This document shows, piece by piece, positions 12,396 through 22,559 of a stretch of DNA of 64,000 bases. The stretch comes from Scolanthus callimorphus (Eukaryota > Cnidaria > Anthozoa > Actiniaria > Edwardsiidae): positions 248,001 through 312,000 of the forward strand of contig JAWWUD010000101.1 of assembly GCA_033964015.1 (NCBI GenBank). Reading direction: 5' to 3'. The stretch's first letter is position 1. Each line of letters starts with the position of its first letter. Made by a program: the position numbers and the translations under genes. The notes under the pieces are model-generated. The model worked only from the letters and a program-made list of their open reading frames with translations. It was not told where the DNA came from and searched no databases.

Positions 12396-12660
12396 AAGGG
12401 ATGAACCTCAGACAACCAAACTTGGGTGAAGTTGTCTAAGTGGCAAAGGGGTGCAACAGCGTCGTCACGTGGTATGACGTCATCGATGACGTCATCAAAC
12501 GAGAAAAGGTATTTATCTTTGGAAGGGGTGAACCTAAGACAACCAAACTTGGGTGAAGTTGTCTAAATGACAAGGGGGTGCAATGACGTCATAGATGACG
12601 TCATCAGACGACAAAAGGTACATGTATTGGGAAGGTGTCTCATTAACACGGAAACATGTA
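12396..12660. repeat. diverged tandem repeat with TGACGTCAT palindromes
   Basis: Two and a half units of about 120 bp. Each has ACAACCAAACTTGGGTGAAG, GTTGTCTAA, a GGGGTGCAA block, then paired TGACGTCAT or GATGACGTCATC motifs, then GAAAAGGTA. TGACGTCA is the consensus CREB/ATF site, so the array holds several perfect sites. A diverged relative lies at 63120-63345, so this is a dispersed repeat, not a unique enhancer. Confidence 0.7.
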
Positions 12661-12665
12661 ACCGG

Positions 12666-12706
12666 GAGCTCCGCTTTTAGCCAGTGGCTAAATCTATATA
12701 TTAATC
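12666..12706 (+). repeat. dispersed motif, copy 1
   Basis: GAGCTCCGCTTTTAG followed by CAGTGGCTAAATCTATATAT. Further copies are at 34456-34493 (reverse), 63482-63517 and 63681-63717. Here it abuts the 3' end of the gypsy pol remnant. It is probably the end of a repeat family whose full extent I cannot define. Confidence 0.6.
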
Positions 12707-12714
12707 TAACCTTC

Positions 12715-13325
12715 GTCTTTAAGTAGAACAGCATTGCCATCTTTCTGGACTACTTCGTATGGCCTGGGCTCGAAACTAGGGGATAGCTTAGTCTCTCTTC
12801 TGTCTCAAGAGAACCGCATCGCGGTTAACTGTAAGGTCATCTCTGATACTTTGGAATTGACGCAGTGCATTCTGGTCGACGTCATATTTACTTACGCCAT
12901 GGCAGTGTCCGGTGCGGCATAGTTCTATGACAACCTGAAGTACTTGTCATATTCTGTCGCTGTCTGAACGTCTTCGAGAGTAATTGCATTCGGTACGGAT
13001 GTCTGTGAGACAAAATCGACATACTCTTCTGCCATTTTTTCTTCGCGGCTTGACCTGATGTTCTTGTTGGCAGGGTGTCTTGACATGTAGTCAGTTGGGT
13101 TTTCCTTTCCTGGGACGTACTCAATCCTTAGGTCATATGGTTGAAGTCTGAGCGACCATCGTGATATCCTCAGGGGTGGGTGTGGCTTGTTCTAGATGTG
13201 TACAAGTGGCTTGTGATCGGTGATTACTGTGAATGAGGGTCCACGTACATAGATGTCAAAATGTTCGCAGGCCCATACGATAGCAAAAGCTTCGCGCTCG
13301 AAGCTGGATAAACCGAGTAAGAGAA
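12715..13325 (-). pseudogene. Ty3/gypsy pol remnant, RNase H to integrase end
   Basis: Read on the minus strand: RNase H with FEREAFAIVWACEHF, FTVITDHKPLVHI, a stop where relatives have Trp, then RISRWSLRLQPYDLRIEYV and the PGKENPTDYMSRHP end. Next come the linker (AEEYVDFVSQ) and the start of integrase (VDQNALRQFQSIRDDLTV). The sequence then jumps straight to a C-terminal module with FEPRPYEVVQKDGNAVLLKD, so the integrase catalytic core (D,D-35-E) is deleted. Relatives are Ty3/gypsy elements common in corals and fish. No LTR was found next to it. Confidence 0.8.
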
Positions 13326-13329
13326 GTTG

Positions 13330-13556
13330 GCTAAAGCTACGTGGTAACCACTTTATGAGCCATGGTATTGATAATTATTTTGAAGGAACTGAGATTTGTT
13401 TGCTTTTTCCATTTCTTTGTTAGACTAATAATTATCGAATGGAGTGGAATATTAATCCTTGGTATCTTGAAAATGACCACCGTATTACATGTCTGCTATT
13501 TGTTCCTAGTTTTTAATGTGTTTTTCAAAGGCTCGTCAAGAAAGGCTCCGGGCTCG
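13330..13556. other. gap between two retroelement remnants
   Basis: AT-rich sequence between the gypsy and DIRS-like remnants, with no coding signal that I can support. Confidence 0.3.
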
Positions 13557-15252
13557 CTAAGACAACCTCGTTAACAACAAACCCTGCGCGCGAAAGATCT
13601 GCTTTAACGACTTAAACTGCGTGTTCAGATTGGGCAAAATTAGGAAGACAAACGATACCAACAGCCAGTGGCGAACTAGCGGCCGAAAGAACTTAGTGAA
13701 TAAATAAGGCGCGGATGCTAAGCCGAAAGGCAAATCTGTGAATAAAATATCTAGGAAAATATGAATGTAGTGGCCATTGAAAACCCAAAAAGTGCAGTGT
13801 TCCGGAGAAATATCTATATGATGGTATTCCGAATTAAACATCAAACCATCAAATCAAACCAGAAAGCTGTACATATATAAGGAAAATCCGGATATCTTCC
13901 ATCTTAAATTTAAGTTTCGGAATAAACATATTAATGTGTCTTAAATCTAAAATATATCGACACTTGCCTTGTGAATTGACAGAAACAGTAAGAGGATTGA
14001 TGACAACCGGGGGAGCATAGATCTCAGTAACGGAGCGCGCGTCCATGAGGTCAGAAATAGCTTGATCAACAAAGGACGCATGGTCAAGGGCCGACTTGTT
14101 ATTTAAAAACATTGCACTAGGAGGAATACTAGAAAAAGGAATTCTATAACCGTTACGTTTAATATCCAAAATCCAGAGAGGTGCTCCAATATGTTCCAAA
14201 CAAGTAAACAAATCTGTCTTTAAGAATTAGAGTAGTAAGTCCTTGCTCGTATTCATCTACAATGTGATCTAGAAATAACTGAACATCAACCTCATTATAC
14301 TTATCTTGACTGAAAAGCTCTCCAAACTCTGATTCTAAACTACGATCCTTTCTGCCAATAGAATGATCCATAGAATAATGCCTCAGCTCAGCAGGTTTCG
14401 AATCCAAAGCTTTAACAACGTTCGACTTCATCGTTTTCCAGAAAGAACGCCCAAGGACGCCCTGTTCCGGAGGGTGGCCTGGTTGGGGTAGAAGAACTTG
14501 CCGATCCGTACTGGACATTCCCTCCACCAATGGGAAGCTGAACCGCAATATCTGCAGTTTCCTCTGTTAAAGGACTGGCCAAATTCACTGAACTGTTGGG
14601 CAGAAGTGTGGTTTGGGGCTCCAAAGCTTGAGGACTGATATGGCTGCCATTGCGACGAAGCGCCGCGGAACCTGTAATTAGCGTATGGGGCTGATTGTTG
14701 AAAATTTCGCTGATTTCGGAGCGAAGGTTTGTCAGCATAACGTTTGCGGCGCTGATTTTCTTGATCCCTCAAGGCTTCTTTTTCCGCGGCACGAATCTTA
14801 TCGTCTTCTTCTTTAAGAGCGACCGGATTTGATTCGTATTGTTCAAATCCGGCCTCAGACTGGTCCGCAATTCGTATTTTCCTATTTATTTATTTATTTC
14901 TTCTAGGAGATCCAATGCCTCTTGTAAATTCTTGTGTACGTCTTCAGTCAATCTTTGCGACATTAACTGAGTCTGAAGCAACTTCAACTTAACGATATTT
15001 CTCGATTAAATTTGAAATTTTCTCGTTTTCTGCTCGCTTAAAGTCGTTTACTTCTCTTACTTGTTTAGAGGTAGTTATCACTTCTGCCACAGATTCCTGT
15101 GTCTGGGAATAACTAGCATCGAGATCGGTTTTGTAAATAGAAAGTTGTTCAACTACAAAACTTTTAAAATCAAGCAAATGTTGCTCTGTGACAGCTTCTT
15201 CCATATTTCGGTACACTATAACTGAATAACTGGTAAGGTCAAGTGGTTGCAA
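13557..15252 (-). pseudogene. DIRS-like retrotransposon remnant, gag and partial RT
   Basis: Minus strand, in order: a coiled-coil gag start (15252-14989, NDFKRAENEKISNLIEKYR); a basic region with RRKRYADKPSLRNQ; a CCHC knuckle CRYCGSASHWWREC (about 14560); a spacer; then RT segments SVTEIYAPPVVINPL, KCRYILDLRHINMFI and LPFGLASAPYLFTK. The last two motifs are characteristic of DIRS-type tyrosine-recombinase retrotransposons. Frameshifts at about 14215 and 13846, an AT-rich TTTA insertion near 14885, and loss of everything after the RT palm start show a dead copy. No recombinase domain is in view, so DIRS rests on gag and RT alone. Confidence 0.65.
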
Positions 15253-15259
15253 TCCAAAG

Positions 15260-15754
15260 CGACGCTTAAATGTTATGTGAAAAGTCCTTGGGGACTACGC
15301 AAAGCGCTGATACGAATGCCCAATATAAACACATTTTTATGGACATGGTCTCCGATCCTGTGCCCATGGCAAATATAATTGAACAGGAGCTCAATGTTTT
15401 ACAATCCGTGAACCGGAGGCCATTAGAATGCCTAAATGCGATGGAAAGATTCTAGCCCTAGGGTGGATGTTCCAGGAAAAATAAGTCGGGGCCATAACAG
15501 TAATCAAATCAAACATATTTGACACTGGTATCCGACTATAATTGACTCTTATAGACCGTTCAGTCAGACGGTAATGTATTTTTTGCGATTACCAAAGTAA
15601 ATTCAAAATTTGATTTTTCACACTACAAACAATAAAGCTTGCCAAAGCAAGATTATACTAAATATCAGACATGATAATGTCTGATATTGTGTATTTTTCA
15701 TGTTATCCTTCAAGCTAACCCCATTGTAAACCATATTCTTATACATTTTAATTG
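15260..15754. other. no gene; one short perfect palindrome
   Basis: No gene seen. At about 15661-15688, AATATCAGACAT is followed after GATA by its exact reverse complement, a 12-bp-arm hairpin of unknown role. Confidence 0.4.
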
Positions 15755-18106
15755 TTAAGAGCGCCTGTCTGTAAATATCACAGATTGGCGTCAAAATGCG
15801 AAATTACAAAATCCCTCAAATTGGTCAAAAGTTAGGCCTACTACATGAAGGATTTATGCTGTGAAAATTTCAGGTCGATCAGATAAATATTTTCGGGAAC
15901 GACGACGGAAGTGATTTTCCCGAGTAAACTCGCTATTTCGGGGCATGTTTCACCTAATTCAAAAGATCGCGAAAAACTCCTATACGTGCTAAATGGACCC
16001 AAGTAATAAACACAGATCCTTAAAGACGACAAGATAAGGTTTCATTCAAGTGGTTTGTCAACCATTTCCGTTAAAAATAAATATTTTATGGATTTTTGAA
16101 TAATTATCATTTTTTACGTCTATTTTATCAAGGCTCAAATCGATGGCTAATATCTCCGATGAGACGTGGAATTTCTCAAATATTTAATATTCCGGGAAGA
16201 GATCTATCCTCCTTCTTCTGATTTATCAAATAAAATTTTGAGGCAATTAAAATCCCGAACTTTCACAGCGCGGAAATTGACCTCTATCGATTACCGATAA
16301 TAGGACACATTCCAGGCACTTCATGTCACGAACTTTCAAAACATTCACTCACCTGGCAAAGAATCCAGTAATCCACAGCAAATGAACTTCCTCAGTTGTC
16401 GAGTAATAGTCTTGCGTGTTGTTTAGAAGGTGCTTTGAGTCAATTCACTCCAAAATCGTTTCATTCTTGGCAGTATTCCTTCGTTATCCCAAAGTAAACA
16501 CCCGAATTCGCAAGCAAACAGCAGCGGCTTGTGGGATCTCCATTTATGCCGAATCTATCCAAATTCATCCAGCTATTTACATTTCAAGGAAGCAAATAAC
16601 CCATGTAAATCCTCGGCCGTACGTTATATCCGAGCACTTCATGAAAACCAAGTAAAAATTACCGCGACATTCACGCGGTGCGAAGTTCAAGCACAAGGAT
16701 CAGTAAAGTACTGTTAAAAAGGTCACTTTTCGAGGAGAAATATATTCCAACACTTGAAATCAAATTAAAGCTAATTGCTCCTTGCTTATGAGGTGATTGC
16801 CTTGTCTTGTTTCCTGGGGAATGAAGGGAATGAAGCCCTTTTGAAGCGCGAAATCCAATGTTGTTAGTCTCTCGCAGCAGAACTACACTTCTCAGGCGGG
16901 TAGCTAAAGCCTGTGACGTCATAGCCAGGCAAGGCAAAGCGTGACAGGACCAGGGCTGGTCACGCACTTCAGTTGACAGTCGAAGAGAAAACGTGGTTAC
17001 TTGAACTTCGCACCGCGTGAACGTCGCGCTAAATTTTTACTTTATTTGCATGAACTGCTGCGATATAACATACGACCGAGGATTTACAAGGGTTATTTGC
17101 TTCTGTGGAGTGTAAATAGCTGGATAAATTTGGATAGATTCGGCATGAATGCTGCTGTTTGCTGGAGAATAATGCTTTCGCACCGCGTGAATGTCGCGGT
17201 AATTTTTACTTGGTTTTCATGAAGTACTCGGATATAACGTACGACCGATGATTTACATGGGTTATTTGCTTCCTGAAAATGTAAATAGCTGGATGAATTT
17301 GGATAGATTCGGCATAAATGGAGAATCCCACAAGCCGCTGCTGTTTGCTTGCGAATACTGGTGTTTACTTTGGGATAACGAAGGAATACTGCCAAGAATG
17401 AACGATTTTGGAGTGAATTGACTGAAAGCATCTTCTAAACAACACGCGAGACTATTATTCGACAACTGAGGAAGTTCATTTGCTGTGGATTACTGGATTT
17501 TTTGCCAGGTGAGTGAATGTTTTGAAAGTTCGTGACATGAAGTGCCTGGAATGTGTCCTATTATCGGTAATCGATAGAGGTCAATTTCCGCGCTGTGAAA
17601 GTTCGGGATTTTAATTGCCTCAAAATTTTATTTGATAAATCAGAAGAAGAAGGATAGATCTCTTCCCGGGATATTAAATATTTGAGAAATTCCGCGTCTC
17701 ATCGGAGATATTAGCCATCGATTTGGGCCTTGATAAAATAGACGAAAAAAATGATAATTATTCAAAAATCCATAAAATATTTATTTTTTAACGGAAATGG
17801 TTGACAAACCACTTTAATGAAAGCTTATCTTGTCGTCTTTAAGGATCTGTGTTTATTACTTGGTTCCATTTAGCACGTATAGGAGTTTTTCGCTATCTTT
17901 TGAATTAGGTGAAACATGCCCCGAAATAGCGAGTTTGCTCGGGAAAATCACTTCCGTCGTCGTTCCCGAAAAATATTTATCTGATCGACCTGAAATTTTC
18001 ACAGCATAAATCCTTCATGTAGGCCTAACTTTTGGCCAAATTTGAGCGATTTTGTAATTTCGCATTTTGACGCCGATCTGTGATATTTACAGACAGGCGC
18101 TCTTAA
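15755..18106. mobile_element. 2.3-kb foldback transposon, ~0.93-kb arms, TTAA flanks
   Basis: Left arm 15759-16694 and right arm 17176-18102 are reverse complements with scattered mismatches. The tips are GAGCGCCTGTCTGTAAATAT and its complement, each bordered by TTAA (15755-15758 and 18103-18106). The inner end of the right arm is tandemly repeated (17003-17175). The loop (16695-17002) has no ORF of note, and no transposase is present. TTAA duplication is used by piggyBac and Kolobok elements; the GA start fits Kolobok better (piggyBac usually starts CC). It sits at the edge of a broken minus-strand gene. The boundary calls are firm; the superfamily is inferred. Confidence 0.85.
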
Positions 18107-18840
18107 GTCCCATACATCTACACTAGGCAATGACAAAGGACGACCTTTCAGTTCCTTAATTTCTTGAAATATCTTTGTGATAGGAGGAGTGCCTGCTGCT
18201 TGGGTGCCAGATTTCTTGGCTTTTTTCGCTTTCCTCTGGGAGAGTTCCGGAACTCTCTTTCTCGGCTCGTCTATGATGAACCCGGAGGCTGTATGGGACT
18301 TAGTTGTTGTTTCAGTCACTTGGCGGCGACCTTTCCTTATGGCTATAACGTCCAGTGGACAGTGAAGAGACATCAATGTTTCGTTTTCTCCGATGAGATG
18401 CCCAATAGACCTCCTCTGCTTAGGCGTAATGTTTGCCCATTTCAGATCACGTTTTCACATTCCCATGAGTATTCTCTTTGTTTGGAATGATTCAGCAGAA
18501 AAACAAAGAAAGAATACTCATGGGAATGCCACGTGATCTGAAATGGGAAAACATTACGCCCAAGCCGAGGTCTGTTCGATACACATGGCCTTTCTAAGTG
18601 GTATACCTTTATTTCGTGGCATCTTCTTGGTAACATGATATTGTTTGATTGCGTCTGACATATTATCGATCACCTACTGCTTTGCGAGTTTAACGCCGTC
18701 GTCGGTGCACTTTTTCATTTCAGTCTGCTCGTTAGCCATCTCCAGTTCTTTCTCGTTAGGAGTTTTTGAACAAGTCTTCGCTTTGAAGTGTCGAAATTGG
18801 CACTTCATCCGGGGTTTCGTGTCTATAACTACGATATAGA
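18107..18840 (-). pseudogene. unrecognised minus-strand gene, broken by two insertions
   Basis: Coding-like pieces: from about 18800, MKCQFRHFKAKTCSKTPNEK... with an in-frame TAG, then MSDAIKQYHVTKKMPRNKGI to about 18580; a hairpin MITE (18402-18578); then from about 18400, LMSLHCPLDVIAIRKGRRQV, a basic KRVPELSQRKAKKAKKSG stretch and PITKIFQEIKELKGRP, stopping at the TTAA border of the foldback. I do not recognise the product. The Lys/Arg-rich middle looks nuclear. The frame stays open across the TTAA if the foldback is removed, which may be chance. Confidence 0.4.
18402..18578. mobile_element. hairpin MITE, nearly perfect inverted repeat
   Basis: Arms read GCGTAATGTTTGCCCATTTC... and its complement, meeting at TTTGTTTGG..AAACAAAG. 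The inverted homology runs out to AGACCTC on both sides. One arm of a second copy is at 63928-64000, cut by the window edge, which confirms a mobile family. No clear target-site duplication. Confidence 0.75.
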
Positions 18841-18844
18841 CACC

Positions 18845-20180
18845 CATTAATTAAACATGAGTTTCTTTATCGTAGTGATTAACACGGCACATGACCAATA
18901 TAGCGTTCACCACTGGTCACAAACCTTATGAATAATTCATGAATTTTAGAAAGTTAATTGAACAGTTGACTTAAATGTAGCTTCAATGTCGGTCACCTTT
19001 CCAATTCTTCCATAGTGTCTTCCATAGTGCTGGACAGCAGCGCCAATGCTCGAGGTCTGGTGAAAAGAAAAACTAACATCATTTGAATACCAACGGGGGT
19101 TAGACTCACACGACCCTCTCCACCTCATTACAGGGACAATCGAGCCTTTACCCTGTCTTTTTGCATTGTCAACTATTTTTTAACTGTGATAATTCAAATG
19201 AGCTGCCAGTACATGATTCAATTGACGACTCAACTTCATCCTCATCTTCTTCACCTTTGTTTGGAAATCTTGTTCACCATTGCTCTTGCTCTTCGTTGTG
19301 TGGAATGTGGAAATCGCAGAGAACAGAAAGGCAACTCCTTGCGTACCCCTTACCACAACGTCACATTCTTTTCGCTTTTTTATGTTGTCTATCCATGCTG
19401 ATTGCATCTCTAGAGCACCTCCACTCACGCGCCATGTACATTTTACGCCAATTACGGAGCATGAATTGCGGACAAGTGGTATAACGTCAGCCAATACCTT
19501 ATCTCTTATAGCTGCGCTGTTTACCTGTCTAGCAGCTTTTCTATGGAGGAAATGTATCAATTACAATTAGCTTGAAAATTCACGATAGAGCATTTCTGTG
19601 TCTGTGCAGTTTTGATAAGAGTAATATATTAAACATTCCTCTAGCTTGGAATATTAAGCAGGAGGGAAATAGAGAGGGAAACAGATACGTTTCTTAATGG
19701 CAGGACCTTAGAACTACCTACCAGACAAATTATGATGTTGAAGCAAATTGAGCGAGTAAATTTCTTCCTCTTACCTTTCCCTGCTGACTTCTTGCTAGTC
19801 GTGATTAGCAAAACACGTTACTCAAACTTATATCGTTCCGAAGACCGAACTCGCATCACGGAAAAAAAGCGCTATAAAAAAGTGTTATCGCCCGATGTGT
19901 GCAAAATTCATTGCAATTGGCAGATTTGACGGGATTGAAGGTCGTGAAGCTGGAATCCGAGATGTTTTGCATAACCATTAATTAGCTACAGTGATGACGC
20001 TTTAAAAACAGCGATGGGAACCTTTGGTCCTTACTGTAGTGTTCCTATGTTTTTGTTTACTCTCAGAAGAGAAATGCTTACAAAATACCAATGTGTGTTT
20101 CCAAAAAATTTCCATACCCCCCACGAAAGGGTGTTGAGAAATGACCCCCCATCCCTCTGAAATTTCCGATTTTGATGCCT
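18845..20180. other. no confident gene
   Basis: The best open frame is 126 codons on the minus strand (19560-19180; basic, KVKKMRMKLSRQL near its end). It lacks recognisable motifs and could be an exon of the broken minus-strand gene on its left. Nothing else is supported. Confidence 0.3.
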
Positions 20181-20183
20181 GTT

Positions 20184-20187
<4 letters not shown>

Positions 20188-20218
<31 letters not shown>
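20188..20218. repeat. C homopolymer, 31 nt
   Basis: Uninterrupted run of C, preceded by CCCCCATCCCTCTGAAATTT-like text. Similar G/C runs beside GGAATTTCC-like text occur at 42398-42418 (21 G); another is at 60712-60729 (18 C). Confidence 0.9.
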
Positions 20219-20509
20219 TTCCACCTCACCCATCTGGAATTTCCACGCAGAGAAATTTTACCCCCGACTGGAAATTTCGATGTCAGAAAAAACGTCGAAA
20301 TCGACTGAGTATGGAGTATACGGAGTAGAATTGCAAAAGCGCGTTCTGAAAAGTTGTAACAATATTACTCATGCTTTACTCATTTACAAATTGCGAACAG
20401 TGCAAAAAAATATAGCTTTCGACGTTTCGTAATAGAGTTGATGTTTGTGTAAATATTGCGTTCTGGCTATGTGCATGGAGTTGGTGATCAATTGCGTAAC
20501 ATACCTTTT

Positions 20510-20755
20510 GTGATGCGTCTTTGATGCCTTTTGCAATGATGTATTTTGTGGTACATTTTCGGTGCCTTTTTCGATGCGTTTGTGGTGCCTTTTATGATGC
20601 CTTTTATGTTCGATGCATTTTTGATGCCTTTGATGATGCATTTTTTGATGCCTTGTATGATGCGTTTTCAATGCCTTTTATGATGCCTTTTTCGTTGCAT
20701 TTTTTATGCCTTTTAAGATGCATTTTTGATGCATTTTTATGCCATATATCTGCCT
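20510..20755. repeat. degenerate GATGCCTTTT minisatellite
   Basis: About 17 imperfect copies of a 10-18-bp unit (GATGCCTTTT, GATGCATTTTT, GATGCGTTTT). Open frames across it in either direction are low-complexity artefacts. Confidence 0.8.
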
Positions 20756-20845
20756 TTTGCGTTTTACATTGGATATTTGGAGGATTTTTCTGTCGGGGCG
20801 TTCCAGTGCTGTCTCCTATTTTGCCTTTTAATCTATTGAATAAGA

Positions 20846-21151
20846 ATGTTAACGGATTCAGATGAACATTTATGGTTAGTTGATGAGTTACAATATATTG
20901 ATTATATGCTAAGAATACAGGAGGAGAGGATGCAGACCGTCTTCAGGCGTCTTATTCTCATGAAATCAACTATTGCCATTGCCATTGGCAATCTAAATGC
21001 TGGAGACGAGGAACAAGCAGTCGTCCTGATGCTGGTACGCATTAGAGAATTCTTTGCCGACGCAAGAGGTCTGATGTGCACCCTGTCAGGCCACCGTAGC
21101 CGCACCATCTCTCTATTGGATTCAATAAATTGTTTTGAGAGCCGCGATTAA
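20846..21151 (+). CDS. short acidic ORF with a histone-type 3' end
   Basis: 101 codons from ATG 20846 (MLTDSDEHLWLVDEL) to TAA 21149-21151. The protein is predicted to be helical (YMLRIQEERMQTVFRRLILM; AVVLMLVRIREFFADARGL), mildly acidic, and unlike any core or linker histone. I do not recognise it. Nineteen nucleotides after the stop is a canonical histone mRNA stem-loop, the spacing of replication-dependent histone genes. It may be an intronless, non-polyadenylated, S-phase-type gene, or a chance ORF upstream of a stranded stem-loop. No promoter box is clear. Confidence 0.4.
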   Translation: MLTDSDEHLWLVDELQYIDYMLRIQEERMQTVFRRLILMKSTIAIAIGNLNAGDEEQAVVLMLVRIREFFADARGLMCTLSGHRSRTISLLDSINCFESRD

Positions 21152-21170
21152 ACAATTTAAAAAATACAAT

Positions 21171-21189
21171 GGCTCTTTTAAGAGCCACC
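21171..21189 (+). promoter_or_regulatory. histone-type mRNA 3' stem-loop
   Basis: GGCTCTTTTAAGAGCCACC: 6-bp stem GGCTCT/AGAGCC, loop TTTA, and 3' ACC, matching the metazoan histone stem-loop bound by SLBP. The loop is correct only on the plus strand. A purine-rich GTGAAGTGAGG follows about 11 nt downstream, where the U7 snRNA element is expected. Confidence 0.75.
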
Positions 21190-21194
21190 AAATC

Positions 21195-21600
21195 ATGTGA
21201 AGTGAGGTCTGCGATGCTTCGTTCAATCATTTCACTCTGCAAACTCTGTGACCAGCAATCACAAAATATATATGAATAAAAAGGGGCGGCAAATATGTTT
21301 TTTGCGCAATTAGATTTTAAAAGGAAAGGCAAATCTGAAAACAGAAGCGCCGCCATGGAGCCGTTTTTTATCAATACCACAAAAAGATTCTAAAAAAAAT
21401 AAAGAATGAACGCTCTTATTGGCAAGGGGTAAAACAAATTTAACTCCCGGGTGGGAGGAGACTCCAATATTATTTTTTAAGAATGTCAAAAACGCGAGAT
21501 ATTTATAATAAGTTAATATAAATAAAACCTGTATCTCCAAGCCGCAATGTTATACACATTTTGTATCTTTTAATTTTATATAGACCAATAAAAAATACAT
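21195..21600. other. no gene seen
   Basis: AT-rich spacer between the histone-type stem-loop and the MITE cluster. No supported feature. Confidence 0.35.
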
Positions 21601-21607
21601 AGAGGAT

Positions 21608-21744
21608 ATTACACGGTGGCGCGAAGATATGGATTTTATTTTCGAGTGGCAAGAACAATATTTTACGAACGAGCGCAGCGAGTGAGTAAAATATTGTTTT
21701 TGACACGAGAAAATAAAATCCATATCTTCAAGCCACCGTGTAAT
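21608..21744 (+). mobile_element. hairpin MITE, cluster copy 1
   Basis: ATTACACGGTGGC at one end, its complement GCCACCGTGTAAT at the other, with arms of about 58 bp and a loop containing GAGCGCAGCGAGTGAG. The same element is at 22414-22550 in opposite orientation. Confidence 0.8.
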
Positions 21745-21748
21745 GTTC

Positions 21749-22160
21749 TTTTTATTATATGGATAAGAATTGACAAAGCGGCAAAATATAACAAATTGAA
21801 CAACTCACTTGGTACTAAAGTCGAAAGTGTTTAGTTGTGAAATGCTCCCTCAATCTTTCTGGTTCCCAGTGTCGTTAAGAACTAAGCCCTTTTTATTGTT
21901 TTTGTGTTGCTGTAGCATTCTCTGCCATAGTTGAAATAAGGTTTTTCTCGTTAGAACTAGAAGAAAACTTAGTTTTGTGGCTTAAAACTCGAGTGACCGA
22001 GCGAGATTTCACTGCTGCAGACGAAAGTGAGGAAAACAACACTGCAAACGTGCACATCCGGGACATGCGGTACGTAACTTTTTCATATTTTCACTAGTGA
22101 AGATATGGAAAATACGAGTGTTTTAGTTTCCGGTAAAACACTGGCATCCATATAATAAAA
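21749..22160. mobile_element. TIR element with TTTTATTATATGG ends, long
   Basis: Begins TTTTATTATATGGATAAG and ends CCATATAATAAAA. The interior has no coding capacity. It sits directly against hairpin MITE copy 1. Confidence 0.55.
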
Positions 22161-22225
22161 TGCAATATTCTTTATGAGCATTCCCATATACACGAATGGT
22201 ATTCCCATAATCACATAATACCACG

Positions 22226-22408
22226 TTTTATTATATGGACACGAGTGTTTTACTGGGAAATACGCCAGTCGTAGATCTCGTACGAAGCTACATCCGGGTC
22301 CTCAGTGACATATTTTCCATATCCTCACTAGTGAGGATATCGGTCAAAACAAAAGTGCTTGGAAATCAATTTGGAATGATGTTTTTCTGGTTTGCCCATA
22401 TAATAAAA
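22226..22408. mobile_element. TIR element with TTTTATTATATGG ends, short
   Basis: Begins TTTTATTATATGGACACG and ends CCCATATAATAAAA. It contains ACTAGTGAGGATAT, also seen in related form inside the longer element (ACTAGTGAAGATAT), so the two are relatives. Confidence 0.55.
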
Positions 22409-22413
22409 AGAAA

Positions 22414-22550
22414 ATTACACGGTGGCTTGAAGATATGAGTTTTATTTTCTCGTGTCAAAAACAATATTTTACTCATTCGCTGCGCTCATTCGTAAAATAT
22501 TGTTCTTGCCACTCGAAAATAAAACTCATATCTTCGCGCCACCGTGTAAT
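22414..22550 (-). mobile_element. hairpin MITE, cluster copy 2, inverted
   Basis: Reverse-oriented copy of the element at 21608-21744. The arms and the loop (GCTGCGCTCATTCG) match with few differences. Confidence 0.8.
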
Positions 22551-22559
22551 ATCCTCTAT

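Noticed and set aside
16416..17465. Similar short ORFs repeated on both strands (MNFAPRERRAK, NPCKSSVVRYIR)
   Set aside because: They are mirror readings of the inverted arms of the foldback element, not genes.
20384..20865. His-rich and Phe/Cys-rich ORFs on both strands
   Set aside because: Both are readings of the degenerate GATGCCTTTT minisatellite.
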